A stretch of DNA of 64,000 nt from Acidisoma sp. PAMC 29798 (GCF_030252425.1 NZ_CP126994.1:4469501-4533500); one strand, 5' to 3'. Shown: positions 17,286 to 26,719, numbered from the stretch's first letter. The notes: generated by a model from the letters alone, not told the origin. A program made the numbers and translations.

Positions 17286-18491
17286 ATGCATGATTTCTGC
17301 GTCATCGGTGGCGGCATCGTGGGCCTCGCGACGGCGCTGGAACTGGTGCGCCTGGAACCTGGGGCGCGTATCGTGCTCCTGGAAAAGGAGCGCGACCTTG
17401 CCGTTCACCAGACCGGCCACAATAGCGGCGTCATCCATGCGGGGATTTATTACAAGCCTGGCAGCCTGAAGGCCGATCTTTGCCGACGGGGGGCGCAGGC
17501 GACAAAAACCTATTGCCGCCAACACAACATCCCCTTCGCGACGCCCGGTAAGCTTGTCGTGGCAACCAGCGAGATCGAGATGGAGCGGCTGCGCGCGTTG
17601 GAGATCAATGCCCAGCAGAACGGCATCGTGGTGGAACCGCTGGACGCCGCGGCGCTGCGACGGCGGGAACCCAATGTGCGGGGCCTCGGCGCCTTGTTCG
17701 TGCGGGATAGTGGTATCGTCAATTACCGCCTTGTCTGCGCTGCCATGGCCGAGGATTTGCGTGCGGCGGGCGGCGTTATTGAACTCGACACGCGTGTCGA
17801 TGGCATTGCGGAAGATGCCGATGGGGTCACCATCCGCGCCGGGGAACGCCACTGGGTCGCGCGCAAACTCGTAGTCTGCGCAGGTTTGCAGTCAGACCGG
17901 CTGGCGCGCCTCGCGGGTCTGCCGATCACGCATCAGGTGATCCCCTTCCGGGGTGAATATTATCTGGTCCGTCCGGAAAAGAGCGGCATCCTGAGGCATA
18001 TGATTTATCCGGTGCCCGACCCGGATCTGCCCTTCCTCGGCATTCACCTGACGCCCATGATCGGCGGTGCGCTGACCGTCGGGCCCAATGCCGTACTCGG
18101 CATGGCGCGCGAAGGCTATGGCCGCTTCGCCGTCGATATCCGGGACATGCTGACCTATCTGCGCTTTCCCGGATTCTGGAGAGTGGTCGGCCAGAATCTG
18201 CGCTCTGGCACGGCCGAGCTTCGCAACAGCCTGTCCAAGGCGCATTACCTGGCGCAGTGCCAAAAATATTGTCCAGACCTCCAGGAAAGCGATCTTCTGC
18301 CGTATGAGGCCGGCATTCGTGCCCAGGCCGTGATGAAGGACGGTACGCTGGTGCATGATTTTCTGTTCCTCAATACGGACCGGATGCTGCACGTCTGCAA
18401 CGCGCCGTCTCCAGCGGCGACCTCCGCCATTCCCATCGGCGAAATGATCGCGCGACGCTGCGTCGGCGCCAGCAATCATCCGGTTTCCTGA
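17286..18491 (+). CDS. lhgO: FAD-dependent L-2-hydroxyglutarate oxidase-like enzyme
   Basis: DAO-fold flavoprotein of 401 residues, LhgO type. It has the dinucleotide motif CVIGGGIVGLATALEL, the LhgO-typical HQTGHNSGVIHAGIYYKPGS, and GPNAVLGMAREGY. It oxidises L-2-hydroxyglutarate to 2-oxoglutarate, feeding electrons to the membrane quinone pool. The start at 17286 puts the FAD motif right at the N-terminus; an upstream in-frame extension is non-conserved. An SDR follows after 8 bases. The GntR-controlled neighbours suggest the true substrate may be another 2-hydroxy acid. Confidence 0.85.
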   Translation: MHDFCVIGGGIVGLATALELVRLEPGARIVLLEKERDLAVHQTGHNSGVIHAGIYYKPGSLKADLCRRGAQATKTYCRQHNIPFATPGKLVVATSEIEMERLRALEINAQQNGIVVEPLDAAALRRREPNVRGLGALFVRDSGIVNYRLVCAAMAEDLRAAGGVIELDTRVDGIAEDADGVTIRAGERHWVARKLVVCAGLQSDRLARLAGLPITHQVIPFRGEYYLVRPEKSGILRHMIYPVPDPDLPFLGIHLTPMIGGALTVGPNAVLGMAREGYGRFAVDIRDMLTYLRFPGFWRVVGQNLRSGTAELRNSLSKAHYLAQCQKYCPDLQESDLLPYEAGIRAQAVMKDGTLVHDFLFLNTDRMLHVCNAPSPAATSAIPIGEMIARRCVGASNHPVS

Positions 18492-18499
18492 GGATGCCC

Positions 18500-19258
18500 A
18501 TGTTCAAACTCGACGGTCGTGTGGCGCTCGTCACCGGCGGCAATGGCGGTATCGGCCTCGCGATGGCGCGCGGATTGGCCCAGGCTGGGGCCGATATCGT
18601 CCTGACCGGTCGGGACGCCACCAAAGGCGACGCGGCGAGGGCGGAGATTGCAGCGCTTGGCCGTTCGGCCGCCTTCATCATGGGTGACCTCGGCACGGCG
18701 GAGGGGTGTGCGGCCTTGATGGAAGGCGCCATGCAGGCTTTCGGCCGGATCGATATCCTTATCAACAATGCCGGCATCGCCGCGCGCCGACGGCCGGAAG
18801 ATCTGTCCATCGAGGAATGGAACGGCGTCATTGCCACCAACCTCACCTCGGCCTTCGTCTGCTCGCAGAAAGCCTATCCCTTCATGCAGCGCCAGGGCGG
18901 CGGCAAGATCATCAATATCGGCTCGATGCTGTCCCTGTTCGGCACCAGCTTCGGGGCCGCCTATGGCGCAAGCAAGGGCGGCCTTGTGCAGCTCACGCGG
19001 TCACTCGCGGTCGCCTGGGCCGCCGACAATATCCAAGTCAACGCGGTGTTGCCCGGTTGGATTGCGACCGAGATGGGCCAGGCCGCGCGGGCGCAGATCG
19101 GCGGCCTGGATGAGCGTGTGACGACGCGCACGCCCGCAGGCCGCTGGGGGGACCCCGCAGACCTTGCCGGCGTCGCGGTGTTCCTGGCCAGTGCCGCGTC
19201 GGATTACGTGACCGGCGTTTCCATTCCCGTCGATGGCGGGTTTTCCATCGCCGGGTGA
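18500..19258 (+). CDS. SDR family oxidoreductase
   Basis: Classical short-chain dehydrogenase of 252 residues. It has the nucleotide motif TGGNGGIG, NNAG, catalytic Ser in NIGSMLS, YGASK and the C-terminal DGGFSIAG. It resembles gluconate-5-dehydrogenase/2-deoxy-gluconate-3-dehydrogenase enzymes (MFKLDGRVALVTGG). The start at 18500 has GAGG upstream; the ATG at 18494 lies directly on it. It is cotranscribed with the LhgO-like gene. Likely reduces or oxidises a small hydroxy or keto acid in the same pathway. Confidence 0.9.
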   Translation: MFKLDGRVALVTGGNGGIGLAMARGLAQAGADIVLTGRDATKGDAARAEIAALGRSAAFIMGDLGTAEGCAALMEGAMQAFGRIDILINNAGIAARRRPEDLSIEEWNGVIATNLTSAFVCSQKAYPFMQRQGGGKIINIGSMLSLFGTSFGAAYGASKGGLVQLTRSLAVAWAADNIQVNAVLPGWIATEMGQAARAQIGGLDERVTTRTPAGRWGDPADLAGVAVFLASAASDYVTGVSIPVDGGFSIAG

Positions 19259-19339
19259 CGGGCCGAAGCGCTGGACTTTTGAGTTCGAGAGTGTTCAATC
19301 GAGGCCAGGGAAACCGCCCACAACATACCGCAGTGCACA

Positions 19340-20245
19340 ATGCCTGCCATGATGACTGCCTTCGATGTTAAACAGACGCACGGGATCTTGCGGCGCCCGG
19401 AGCATCGCATCGACTCGACCAGCGATACGCTGGGCTGGGGGTCTCTCTATGCGTCCCGTCAAAGAGAACAACCCTACGAAGATAGCTTCGCGGCGGTCGA
19501 TGATCATCTGATCATCTTGCATCTCGACGGGCCTGTCGAAGTCGAGCGGCATATCGGCTTTGGCAAGCTCAAGCGCCGGGTGCCGCCCGGCGGCCAATTC
19601 ATCCTGCCTGGCGGCACGGACTTTCGGGTGCGCCTCGCTCAGCCGCTGACCAGTGTCCATATCTATGTCCGCGACGCGATCCTGCGCGATGTCGCGGCGG
19701 AGGTCTTTCGCGGTGACCCGGCCCATGCCGAAATACAACCCTGCCTGGGTGAGTTGGATCCGGTGATCGAGGATCTGGCCCGCGCCGCGAGCCACTTGCT
19801 CGCGGACCGTGACCCAGAGTCTGTGCTCATGGCGGATTATTTGGCGCATGCCCTGGCGCTTCGTCTTCTGTCGCGCAACCTCGGCCATGCCCGCATTGAG
19901 GAGGCATCGAAGGGTGTCCTGACGAGGGGCCAAAGGCGCCAGGTCTGCGACTATGTGCAGGCGCATCTCGCGCATCCGATCGGCCTTGCTGACCTCGCGG
20001 TGGTGGCTGGGCTCAGCCAGACGAGCTTTGCGCGGCTGTTCAAGCGCAGCTTGGGCGTCGCACCCTACCGCTACGTGCTTCTTGCGCGTCTTGACCACGC
20101 CAAGCGTTTGCTGAGCGGGTCCAACACATCCATCGCCGCCATCGCGCAGACCTGCGGCTTCACGCATCAGGAGCATCTGACACGGCTGTTTCATCGGGAG
20201 ATCGGCACCACCCCCGCCGCGTACCGGCGCGGGACTGCATTCTAG
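19340..20245 (+). CDS. AraC family transcriptional regulator
   Basis: 301 residues: an N-terminal sensing domain of the AraC-binding-like type and a C-terminal double helix-turn-helix (about 200-300) with LADLAVVAGLSQTSFARLFKRSLG and the signature IAAIAQTCGFTHQEHLTRLFHREIG. It lies upstream of the aromatic hydroxylase and liv-type transporter on the same strand, so it is the obvious candidate activator of that operon. Start not certain; ATGs at 19349 and 19352 are alternatives. Confidence 0.88.
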   Translation: MPAMMTAFDVKQTHGILRRPEHRIDSTSDTLGWGSLYASRQREQPYEDSFAAVDDHLIILHLDGPVEVERHIGFGKLKRRVPPGGQFILPGGTDFRVRLAQPLTSVHIYVRDAILRDVAAEVFRGDPAHAEIQPCLGELDPVIEDLARAASHLLADRDPESVLMADYLAHALALRLLSRNLGHARIEEASKGVLTRGQRRQVCDYVQAHLAHPIGLADLAVVAGLSQTSFARLFKRSLGVAPYRYVLLARLDHAKRLLSGSNTSIAAIAQTCGFTHQEHLTRLFHREIGTTPAAYRRGTAF

Positions 20246-20249
20246 AAAG

Positions 20250-20276
20250 CCGGTTTCGTGCAGACCGACGAACCGG
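20250..20276. promoter_or_regulatory. Inverted repeat between the AraC gene and the hydroxylase operon
   Basis: Arms CCGGTTTCGT (20250-20259) and ACGAACCGG (20268-20276), with one unmatched base, sit five bases after the AraC stop and 60 bases before the hydroxylase start. It could be an operator for the operon or the hairpin ending the regulator transcript. No T-run follows. Confidence 0.35.
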
Positions 20277-20336
20277 ATTGTGCAGGACGCGGGTGAAAGA
20301 CCGCGTGCAGAGTCGCGCGCTGCGGGAGGAACGACA

Positions 20337-22106
20337 ATGATCGAAACCGACGTCCTGATTGTCGGCAGTGGGCCGGCGGGCTCAACCGCCGCCCTTTTGC
20401 TCGCGACCTACGGCATAAAAACAGTCCTGGTCACCAAGTATCGGTGGCTCGCGGATACACCTCGTGCCCACATCACCAATCAGCGTGCGCTCGAAATCTT
20501 CCGCGACATGGGGATCGAGGAGGAGGTCAAGCGCCTCGCGGTCAAGCAGGAGTGGATGGGCAATACGGTCTTCTGCACGTCTATGGCCGGTGAGGAGATC
20601 GGCCGGATCCAGACCTGGGGCACGCATCCGCGCCGTCGCGCCGACTATACCTTGGCCAGTCCGACCACGATGTGCGACCTGCCGCAGAATTTGCTTGAGC
20701 CGATCCTGCTCGGCAATGCGGCGACACGCGGCGCGCGCGTGCGCTTCGATACGGAATACCTCGCACTGGCGCAGGATGCGGAGGGTGTCACCGCAACTGT
20801 GAGAGATCGCCTCAGCGGCGACACTTATCAGATCAGGGCGAAATATCTGATCGGTGCAGACGGCGGGCGCAGCAAGGTAGCCGAGGATATCGGCCTCCCC
20901 TTCGAGGGTAAGATGGGCGTCGGCGGCAGCATGAACATCGTGTTCGAGGCGGACCTGTCCCGCTATGTGGAGCACCGGCCGAGCGTACTCTACTGGGTCT
21001 TGCAGCCGGGCTCGAACATCGGCGGTATCGGCATGGGTTTGGTGCGCATGGTGCGCCCATGGAATGAATGGTTGATCGTCTGGGGCTATGACATCAACGA
21101 ACCACCGCCCGAAGTCGATGATGCCATGGCAACCGAAGTGGCGCATCGCCTGATCGGCGACAGTTCCATTCCCATCAAGATCAAATCGCATTCGGTCTGG
21201 ACGGTGAACAATATGTTCGCCACGCGCTATGCCAGCGGCCGTGTCTTCTGCGTGGGGGATGCGGTGCATCGTCATCCGCCGTCGAACGGCCTCGGCTCCA
21301 ATACCTCCGTTCAGGATGCCTATAACCTGGCCTGGAAGCTCGCCATGGTCATCCGCGGCACGGCGGCGCCTGCTTTGCTCGATAGCTACGATCAGGAACG
21401 CGCGCCCATCGGCCGCCAGATCGTGACCCGTGCCAATCAAAGCATCGAGGAATTTGGCCCGATCTTCGCGGCCCTCGGGCTGTTGAACACCGACGATCCC
21501 GACGTCATGCGCAAGCATATGGCGGACCGCAAGACGAATACGCCCGAGGCTGCCGAGCAGCGTGAAGCGCTGCGCAAGGCCATCGCCTTCAAGGACTATG
21601 AGTTCAACTGTCACGGCGTCGAACTCAATCAGCGCTACGCCTCCGTCGCGATCGTGCCAGACGCTATGACGGATCCCGGCTTTTCACGTGACCGGGAATT
21701 ATATTACCAGCCGAGCACGCGATCCGGCGCGCATCTGCCACATGTATGGTTGCAGCGGAACGGCCGTCCCGTCTCCACCCTCGACGTGGTGGGCAAGGGG
21801 CGCTTCACCCTTCTCACCGGCATCGGCGGTGAGGCCTGGGTCGCCGCTGCCCATGCCGCGCGCCAGGCCTTCGGTATCGACATCGCCGCCGTGGTGATCG
21901 GCCCGGACCGCGATTATGAGGATCTCTACGGAAGCTGGGCGGAGCTGCGTGACATCGCCGAGGCCGGTTGCCTGCTCATCCGACCGGATATGCAGATTGC
22001 ATGGCGCGCCAAGGCGGCCTCCGCCGAGGCTGAGCGTGATCTGTTCGCCGCGATCGGCAGCATCCTCGGGCGAACCGCAGATCAGGCCGTCGAACAGGCC
22101 GCGTGA
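20337..22106 (+). CDS. FAD-dependent aromatic hydroxylase (2,4-dichlorophenol 6-monooxygenase / TfdB-like)
   Basis: Class A flavoprotein monooxygenase of 589 residues that would hydroxylate a phenolic ring using NAD(P)H and O2. The FAD motif DVLIVGSGPAGSTAALLLA, the TfdB-type TPRAHITNQRALEIFRDMG, the second FAD motif FCVGDAVHRHPPSNGLGSN and a C-terminal thioredoxin-like domain are present. The start at 20337 has GGGAGGA upstream. It is followed at 24 bases by a liv-type transporter, suggesting uptake and first oxidation of an aromatic compound. No ring-cleavage gene is in the window. Confidence 0.88.
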   Translation: MIETDVLIVGSGPAGSTAALLLATYGIKTVLVTKYRWLADTPRAHITNQRALEIFRDMGIEEEVKRLAVKQEWMGNTVFCTSMAGEEIGRIQTWGTHPRRRADYTLASPTTMCDLPQNLLEPILLGNAATRGARVRFDTEYLALAQDAEGVTATVRDRLSGDTYQIRAKYLIGADGGRSKVAEDIGLPFEGKMGVGGSMNIVFEADLSRYVEHRPSVLYWVLQPGSNIGGIGMGLVRMVRPWNEWLIVWGYDINEPPPEVDDAMATEVAHRLIGDSSIPIKIKSHSVWTVNNMFATRYASGRVFCVGDAVHRHPPSNGLGSNTSVQDAYNLAWKLAMVIRGTAAPALLDSYDQERAPIGRQIVTRANQSIEEFGPIFAALGLLNTDDPDVMRKHMADRKTNTPEAAEQREALRKAIAFKDYEFNCHGVELNQRYASVAIVPDAMTDPGFSRDRELYYQPSTRSGAHLPHVWLQRNGRPVSTLDVVGKGRFTLLTGIGGEAWVAAAHAARQAFGIDIAAVVIGPDRDYEDLYGSWAELRDIAEAGCLLIRPDMQIAWRAKAASAEAERDLFAAIGSILGRTADQAVEQAA

Positions 22107-22130
22107 ATAAGAAGAAACCGGGAGAAACCC

Positions 22131-23384
22131 ATGACCGCTCATCGCCTGACGCCCAGCCGACGCCACATCCTGCAAGGGTTTGGCGCGACAGCCCTGGCGG
22201 CGAGCCTGCCGCTGCGCGCCCACGCCGCCAAGCCTATCAAGATCGGCTATGTCAGTCCTGAAACGGGACCGCTTGCACCCTTCGGCGCAGCGGATGCCTT
22301 CGTCATCGCGGCACTTGGCGGCAAGCTCGCGGCGCATGGCATTACGCTGGAGGTGCGCGACAGCCAGTCCGACCCCAATCGCGCCAGCACCGTCGCCAAT
22401 GACCTCATCAATGACGGCGTCTCGCTCATGCTGGTGTCTTCGACACCGGAAACCACCAATCCGGTGTCAGATCAATGTGAGTTGGCGGGCGTGCCCTGCG
22501 TCTCGACAGTGTCGCCCTGGCAGGCCTGGTTCTTCAATCGCGGCGGCAAGCCGGATGAGGGCTTCACCTATACCTACCATTTCTTCTGGGGTCTTGAGGA
22601 TGTCATCGCGGTTTATACCGGCATGTGGGGGCAATTGCAGACCGACCGTGTTGTAGGCGCACTCTTTCCCAATGACGGCGATGGCAATGCCTGGGGCGAT
22701 AAGGCGCATGGCTTTCCCGGCCCGCTTGCCGCTCAGCATTTCACGCTGATCGATCCTGGCCGCTTCCAGGATGGGTCCGCAGACTTCAGTGCGCAGATCA
22801 ATGCCTTCAAAGCCGCGAAGGCCGAGATCGTCACCGGCGTCGTGATCCCCCCGGACTGGACGACCTTCTGGTCGCAGGCCTTGCAGCAAGGATTCAAGCC
22901 GCGCGTCGCGACCGTCGGTAAGGCACTTTTGTTTCCAGAAACCGTCAATGCGCTGGGTGCTGCTGGCAACAACCTCTCGACCGAAGTGTGGTGGACGCCG
23001 AACCATCCCTTCACCTCGTCCTTGACTGGACAAAGCGCCAAGGCCCTCGCCGCTGCCTATACCCAGAAGACGGCCAAGCAATGGACGCAGCCGATCGGTT
23101 TCGCCCATGCCCTGCTCGAAATCGCGGTCGATACCCTGGGCCGGGCAAGTGACCCGACCGACCGTGAGTCTGTGCTCGCAGCGCTGGTCAAGACGCGGCT
23201 CGATACCATCGTCGGGCCGATTGCCTGGGGCCAAGGTCCGGTCAAGAACGTCGCCAAGACGCCGCTCGTCGGCGGGCAGTGGCGGCTGACGCCTGGTGGC
23301 CCTTACCAGTTCGATCTCGTGATTACCGAAAACGCGGGGGCGCCGACCATCCCCGCCGGTGGCACGATGGCGCCGATCGCGTGA
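22131..23384 (+). CDS. ABC transporter substrate-binding protein, branched-chain amino acid type
   Basis: Periplasmic binding protein (LivJ/Peripla_BP_6 fold), 417 residues. The N-terminus has a twin-arginine-type signal (SRRHILQGFG) with cleavage near AHA. The mature protein starts KPIKIGYVSPETGPLAPFG, typical of the family. It is the first transporter gene after the aromatic hydroxylase, so an aromatic acid or similar ligand is more likely than leucine. The stop overlaps the next gene as GTGA. Confidence 0.9.
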   Translation: MTAHRLTPSRRHILQGFGATALAASLPLRAHAAKPIKIGYVSPETGPLAPFGAADAFVIAALGGKLAAHGITLEVRDSQSDPNRASTVANDLINDGVSLMLVSSTPETTNPVSDQCELAGVPCVSTVSPWQAWFFNRGGKPDEGFTYTYHFFWGLEDVIAVYTGMWGQLQTDRVVGALFPNDGDGNAWGDKAHGFPGPLAAQHFTLIDPGRFQDGSADFSAQINAFKAAKAEIVTGVVIPPDWTTFWSQALQQGFKPRVATVGKALLFPETVNALGAAGNNLSTEVWWTPNHPFTSSLTGQSAKALAAAYTQKTAKQWTQPIGFAHALLEIAVDTLGRASDPTDRESVLAALVKTRLDTIVGPIAWGQGPVKNVAKTPLVGGQWRLTPGGPYQFDLVITENAGAPTIPAGGTMAPIA

Positions 23385-24118
23385 GCCCTGCGCTGCTCAC
23401 GGTCACCGGTCTGAACAAGGCCTTTGGCGCATTGGTCGTGACCGATGATGTGTCATTGGAGGTGCGGGCAGGCGAAGCGATCGGCATTATCGGGCCGAAC
23501 GGTGCGGGAAAGAGCACCTTGTTCAACCTCATCAGCGGCGACATCCGACCCGACACCGGCCGGATCCTGTTCGACGGGCAGGACATGACCACGCTTCAGC
23601 CCCATGCCCGCGCCGCGCGGGGCATCGGGCGTTCCTACCAAATTCCACGTCCCTTCGAGCGCATGAGCGTTTTGGAAAACCTTCTGGTCGGGGCGTCATT
23701 TGCCGGGCGCCAGCGGGTCGCTCATCCGCGCGCTTATTGCGGGGAGGTGCTGGCCCGTACCGGTCTCGCGGGCAAGGCCGCCGCGCAGGCCGGGACCTTG
23801 ACCCTGTTGGAGCGCAAACGGTTGGAACTGGCCCGCGCCCTTGCGATATCTCCGCGCCTGCTCTTGCTCGATGAAATTGCGGGCGGGTTGACAGACCCTG
23901 AAGCGCATCTGCTGGTCGAGACCATTCGCGCCATTCACGCCGACGGCGTCGCCATCATCTGGATCGAGCATGTCTTGCATGCCCTGATCCCGGCAATCAC
24001 CCGGCTGCTGGTGCTGAACTTCGGGCGGATCATCGCATCCGGTGATCCCCGCGCCGTCATGGCAAGCCCCCTCGCGCGCGAGACCTACCTCGGCATCGAT
24101 GACATGGCCGTTGCGTGA
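23381..24118 (+). CDS. livG: ABC transporter ATP-binding protein LivG-like
   Basis: ATPase subunit of 245 residues. Walker A is GPNGAGKST, and the Walker B region is LLLLDEIAGGL. The LivG-type insertion with IGRSYQIPRPFERMSVLENLLVG is present. The canonical LSGGQ is replaced by TLTLLERKRLELARAL, as seen in many LivG proteins. The start is GTG at 23381, overlapping the previous stop as GTGA. It acts with LivF on the LivH/LivM channel. Confidence 0.9.
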   Translation: MSPALLTVTGLNKAFGALVVTDDVSLEVRAGEAIGIIGPNGAGKSTLFNLISGDIRPDTGRILFDGQDMTTLQPHARAARGIGRSYQIPRPFERMSVLENLLVGASFAGRQRVAHPRAYCGEVLARTGLAGKAAAQAGTLTLLERKRLELARALAISPRLLLLDEIAGGLTDPEAHLLVETIRAIHADGVAIIWIEHVLHALIPAITRLLVLNFGRIIASGDPRAVMASPLARETYLGIDDMAVA

Positions 24119-24889
24119 GCAACCCTCTGCTCCAGGTCACCGGCCTCACCGCCTTTTATGGCGAGTTCCAGGCCCTGTTCGGCATAGACCTCACCCTTTT
24201 CGAGGGCGAAATCGTTGGGGTGATTGGCGCCAATGGCGCTGGGAAAACCACACTGCTGCGCGCCATCACCGGCCTGCTGCCGGCGCGGCCCGAGGCCATC
24301 ACGCTGGCGGGATCGCCGATCGGCGGCATGCGCGCCGAAGGCATCCTGCGCCTCGGGATCGCCATGGTGCCGGAGGGTCGGAAGCTGTTTCCGTCGCTGT
24401 CGGTCGAGGAGAATCTGCGCCTGGGCGGCTATGCGCGTCGCCCCGGCGGATGGACGCTCGATCGTGTGCTGGACCTGTTTCCGATCCTGCGCGAGCGTCG
24501 GGGCGGGGCAGCCACAAAGCTTTCCGGTGGGCAGCAGCAGATGGTGGCGATCGGTCGCGCGCTGATGTCCAATCCGCGACTGCTGTTATGTGACGAGATC
24601 AGCCTCGGCCTCGCGCCGATGGTGATCGCCGATGTCTATGCGGCGCTGCCGTCGATCCGCGACTCCGGCACCAGCCGCCGATGTCTATGCGGCGCTGCCG
24701 TCGATCCGCGACTCCGGCACCAGCATCGTCATCGTCGAGCAGGACATCGCGCGGGTCATGCGGGCGACCGATCGGCTGTACTGCCTGCGGGAAGGTCATG
24801 TCGTTCTGCAAGGCACCAGCCGCGATCTGGATCGCGCTCAGATCGGGGACGCCTATTTCGGTGCCATCGCCGCAGGTGGCGCGGCATGA
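24115..24889 (+). pseudogene. livF: ABC transporter ATP-binding protein LivF-like, frameshifted by a 49-bp duplication
   Basis: The first 186 or so residues read as a normal LivF: Walker A GANGAGKTT, signature LSGGQQQM, Walker B LLLCDE with D-loop SLGLAP. At 24627-24724 a perfect 49-base tandem duplication shifts the frame by one. The expected tail, with IVIVEQD (switch region), continues in another frame to a TGA at 24887-24889. Removing one copy restores an intact 241-residue LivF whose stop overlaps livH as ATGA. In the shifted frame translation does not stop but enters livH in frame, giving a 546-residue open frame. Start is GTG. Confidence 0.9.
24627..24724 (+). repeat. Perfect 49-bp direct tandem duplication inside livF
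   Basis: Copy 1 is 24627-24675 and copy 2 is 24676-24724; all 49 bases are identical and directly adjacent. Since 49 is not a multiple of three, the reading frame changes. A read-join artefact (contig overlap not merged) or a real replication slip would both look like this. Confidence 0.95.
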
Positions 24890-25755
24890 CGGGTTGGATC
24901 GACATTGTCGCGCAGGGCATTCTCGTCGGCGGCTTCTATGCCTTGTTCGCGACCGGACTGTCCTTGATGTTCGGCGTCATGCGCTTGGTCAATCTCGCGC
25001 ACGGAGACATCATCGTGCTGGCCGCCTTCTTGGCACTGGTGCTTGTGCAACAAGCCGGGATTCACCCCCTCCTTTGCCTGATCGCGATCGTGCCTGTGAT
25101 GGCCGCCATCGGCTACGGCCTGCAGCGTTTCCTGCTCAACCGCACGCTAGGACGCGACATCCTGCCGCCGCTTTTGGTGACCTTCGGCCTGTCGATCGTC
25201 ATTCAGAACGCGCTGCAACTGGTCTTCAGCGCCGATAGCCGCAAACTGCCGATGGGCGCTATGACCACGCGCGGCATCATGCTGATCCCCGGCGTGTCAG
25301 TCGGCATCTACCCCTTGGGGGTGCTGATCGCGGCCGTCGCCGTCATCGGCGGGTTGCAGGTCTTCCTGTATCGCACGCCAATCGGTGCGGCGCTGCGGGC
25401 AACATCGGATGATCCCGTCACGGTCCGGCTGATGGGCGTGGATAACCGGCACATGTATGCCGTCGCGACTATGCTGGCCTTTGCGGTCGCGGGCCTCGCA
25501 GGTGTGCTGATGGGCGGCTACACGAACTTCACGCCGGTCTCCGGGCCGCAACAACTGCTGTTTGGCTTCGAGGCGATTATCATCGGCGGCCTGGGCAATC
25601 TGTGGGGCACGCTGATTGGCGGCATGGTCCTCGGCGTGAGCCAAGCCATCGGTGCGGGTATCGATCCCGGCCTGCAAATCCTCGTCGGACACCTGGCCTT
25701 CCTGGCAATCCTGTTCGCGGCACCGCGTGGGCTGTTTCCCCGAATGGCTGATTAG
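24886..25755 (+). CDS. livH: Branched-chain amino acid type ABC permease LivH-like
   Basis: Inner-membrane permease of 289 residues with about eight hydrophobic helices. Family marks are GILVGGFYALFATGLSLMFG at the N-terminus, MRLVNLAHGD, and GGLGNLWGTLIGG near the C-terminus. The ATG at 24886 overlaps the original livF stop. Because of the livF frameshift it is also in frame with the shifted livF reading. Works with LivM. Confidence 0.9.
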   Translation: MTGWIDIVAQGILVGGFYALFATGLSLMFGVMRLVNLAHGDIIVLAAFLALVLVQQAGIHPLLCLIAIVPVMAAIGYGLQRFLLNRTLGRDILPPLLVTFGLSIVIQNALQLVFSADSRKLPMGAMTTRGIMLIPGVSVGIYPLGVLIAAVAVIGGLQVFLYRTPIGAALRATSDDPVTVRLMGVDNRHMYAVATMLAFAVAGLAGVLMGGYTNFTPVSGPQQLLFGFEAIIIGGLGNLWGTLIGGMVLGVSQAIGAGIDPGLQILVGHLAFLAILFAAPRGLFPRMAD

Positions 25756-25756
25756 G

Positions 25757-26719
25757 ATGCGGGGCCGCTCGACGATCCTCTTCGCCGTCATTCTGCTCGC
25801 CTGCCTCGGTGCGCCGCTATTCGGCGGACCATCGACACGTCAGCTCGGCATCGAGTTCTCCACCACCCTGGCGCTAGCCACGCTGTGGAACCTGCTGGCG
25901 GGCTACGCCGGTGTCGTCTCTATCGGCCAGCAGGCCTATGTCGGTCTCGGTGGCTATGTCTTGTTCGCCCTCGTGGCACTGTTAGGGTTCCCGGTGGTCG
26001 CAGCACTGCCCCTCGCGGGTGTCGCCTGCGGTCTGATCGCGATCCCTTCGGCCCGATTGCTGTTTCGCCTGCGGGGGCCGCATTTCGCGATTGGGAGTTG
26101 GGTGCTGGCGGAGGTGTTCCGCCTTGCCATCGCTCAGGTCTCGGCGCTCGGCGGCGGTTCCGGCATGAGCCTGCCGATTCGTTCGATCCTCGCCATCAGC
26201 CATAGCCGCCCCGAGCGGTTGCTGTTGTTTTGCGCCTTCGCCGCAACCCTCGCGCTGGCGATCAGCCTGATGGTAGGGCTGCTGCTACGTTCCCGTCTCG
26301 GCCTTGGTCTGACGGCGATCCGGGATGCCGAGAGTGCGGCATCCAGCCTCGGTGTCGATGTCGCTTGGCTGAAGCGGGTGGTCTACGTGTTCGTGGCGGC
26401 CGCAACCGGCCTGGTGGGCGCGCTGTTGTTTTTGCAGAACGTGCGCATTTCGCCCGATGCGGCCTTCAGTGTGAATGATTGGACGGCGAACATCATCTTC
26501 ATCGTGGTCATCGGCGGTATCGGCACGATGGAAGGCCCGTTGATCGGCTGTCTGGTGTTCTTTGCCTTTCGCGCGGCTTTTGCGGCTTACGGTGCCTGGT
26601 ATCTCATCGGCCTCGGGTTGATCGCCATCGGCATGATGCTGGCGCGGCCGGATGGCATCGCGGGTTGGGTAAAAACCTCTGCGCCCAGAGCCAAATCCGT
26701 GTCGAAGAGCCAAGCTTAA
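25757..26719 (+). CDS. livM: Branched-chain amino acid type ABC permease LivM-like
   Basis: Second permease, 320 residues, multi-helix. Conserved pieces are WNLLAGYAGVVSIGQQAYVG, IRDAESAASSLGVD, and VVIGGIGTMEGPLIG. The start at 25757 is one base after the livH stop. The stop overlaps the end of the convergent TupA-like gene. It completes the transporter set SBP-G-F-H-M. Confidence 0.9.
   Translation: MRGRSTILFAVILLACLGAPLFGGPSTRQLGIEFSTTLALATLWNLLAGYAGVVSIGQQAYVGLGGYVLFALVALLGFPVVAALPLAGVACGLIAIPSARLLFRLRGPHFAIGSWVLAEVFRLAIAQVSALGGGSGMSLPIRSILAISHSRPERLLLFCAFAATLALAISLMVGLLLRSRLGLGLTAIRDAESAASSLGVDVAWLKRVVYVFVAAATGLVGALLFLQNVRISPDAAFSVNDWTANIIFIVVIGGIGTMEGPLIGCLVFFAFRAAFAAYGAWYLIGLGLIAIGMMLARPDGIAGWVKTSAPRAKSVSKSQA

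Noticed and set aside
23279-23380. Longer LivG start at 23279
   Set aside because: The extra residues are an out-of-frame reading of the binding-protein gene; GTG at 23381 gives the normal LivG N-terminus.
24115-25755. A natural LivF-LivH fusion protein
   Set aside because: The middle 60 or so residues are an out-of-frame reading of the LivF tail, and one copy of a 49-base duplication explains everything.
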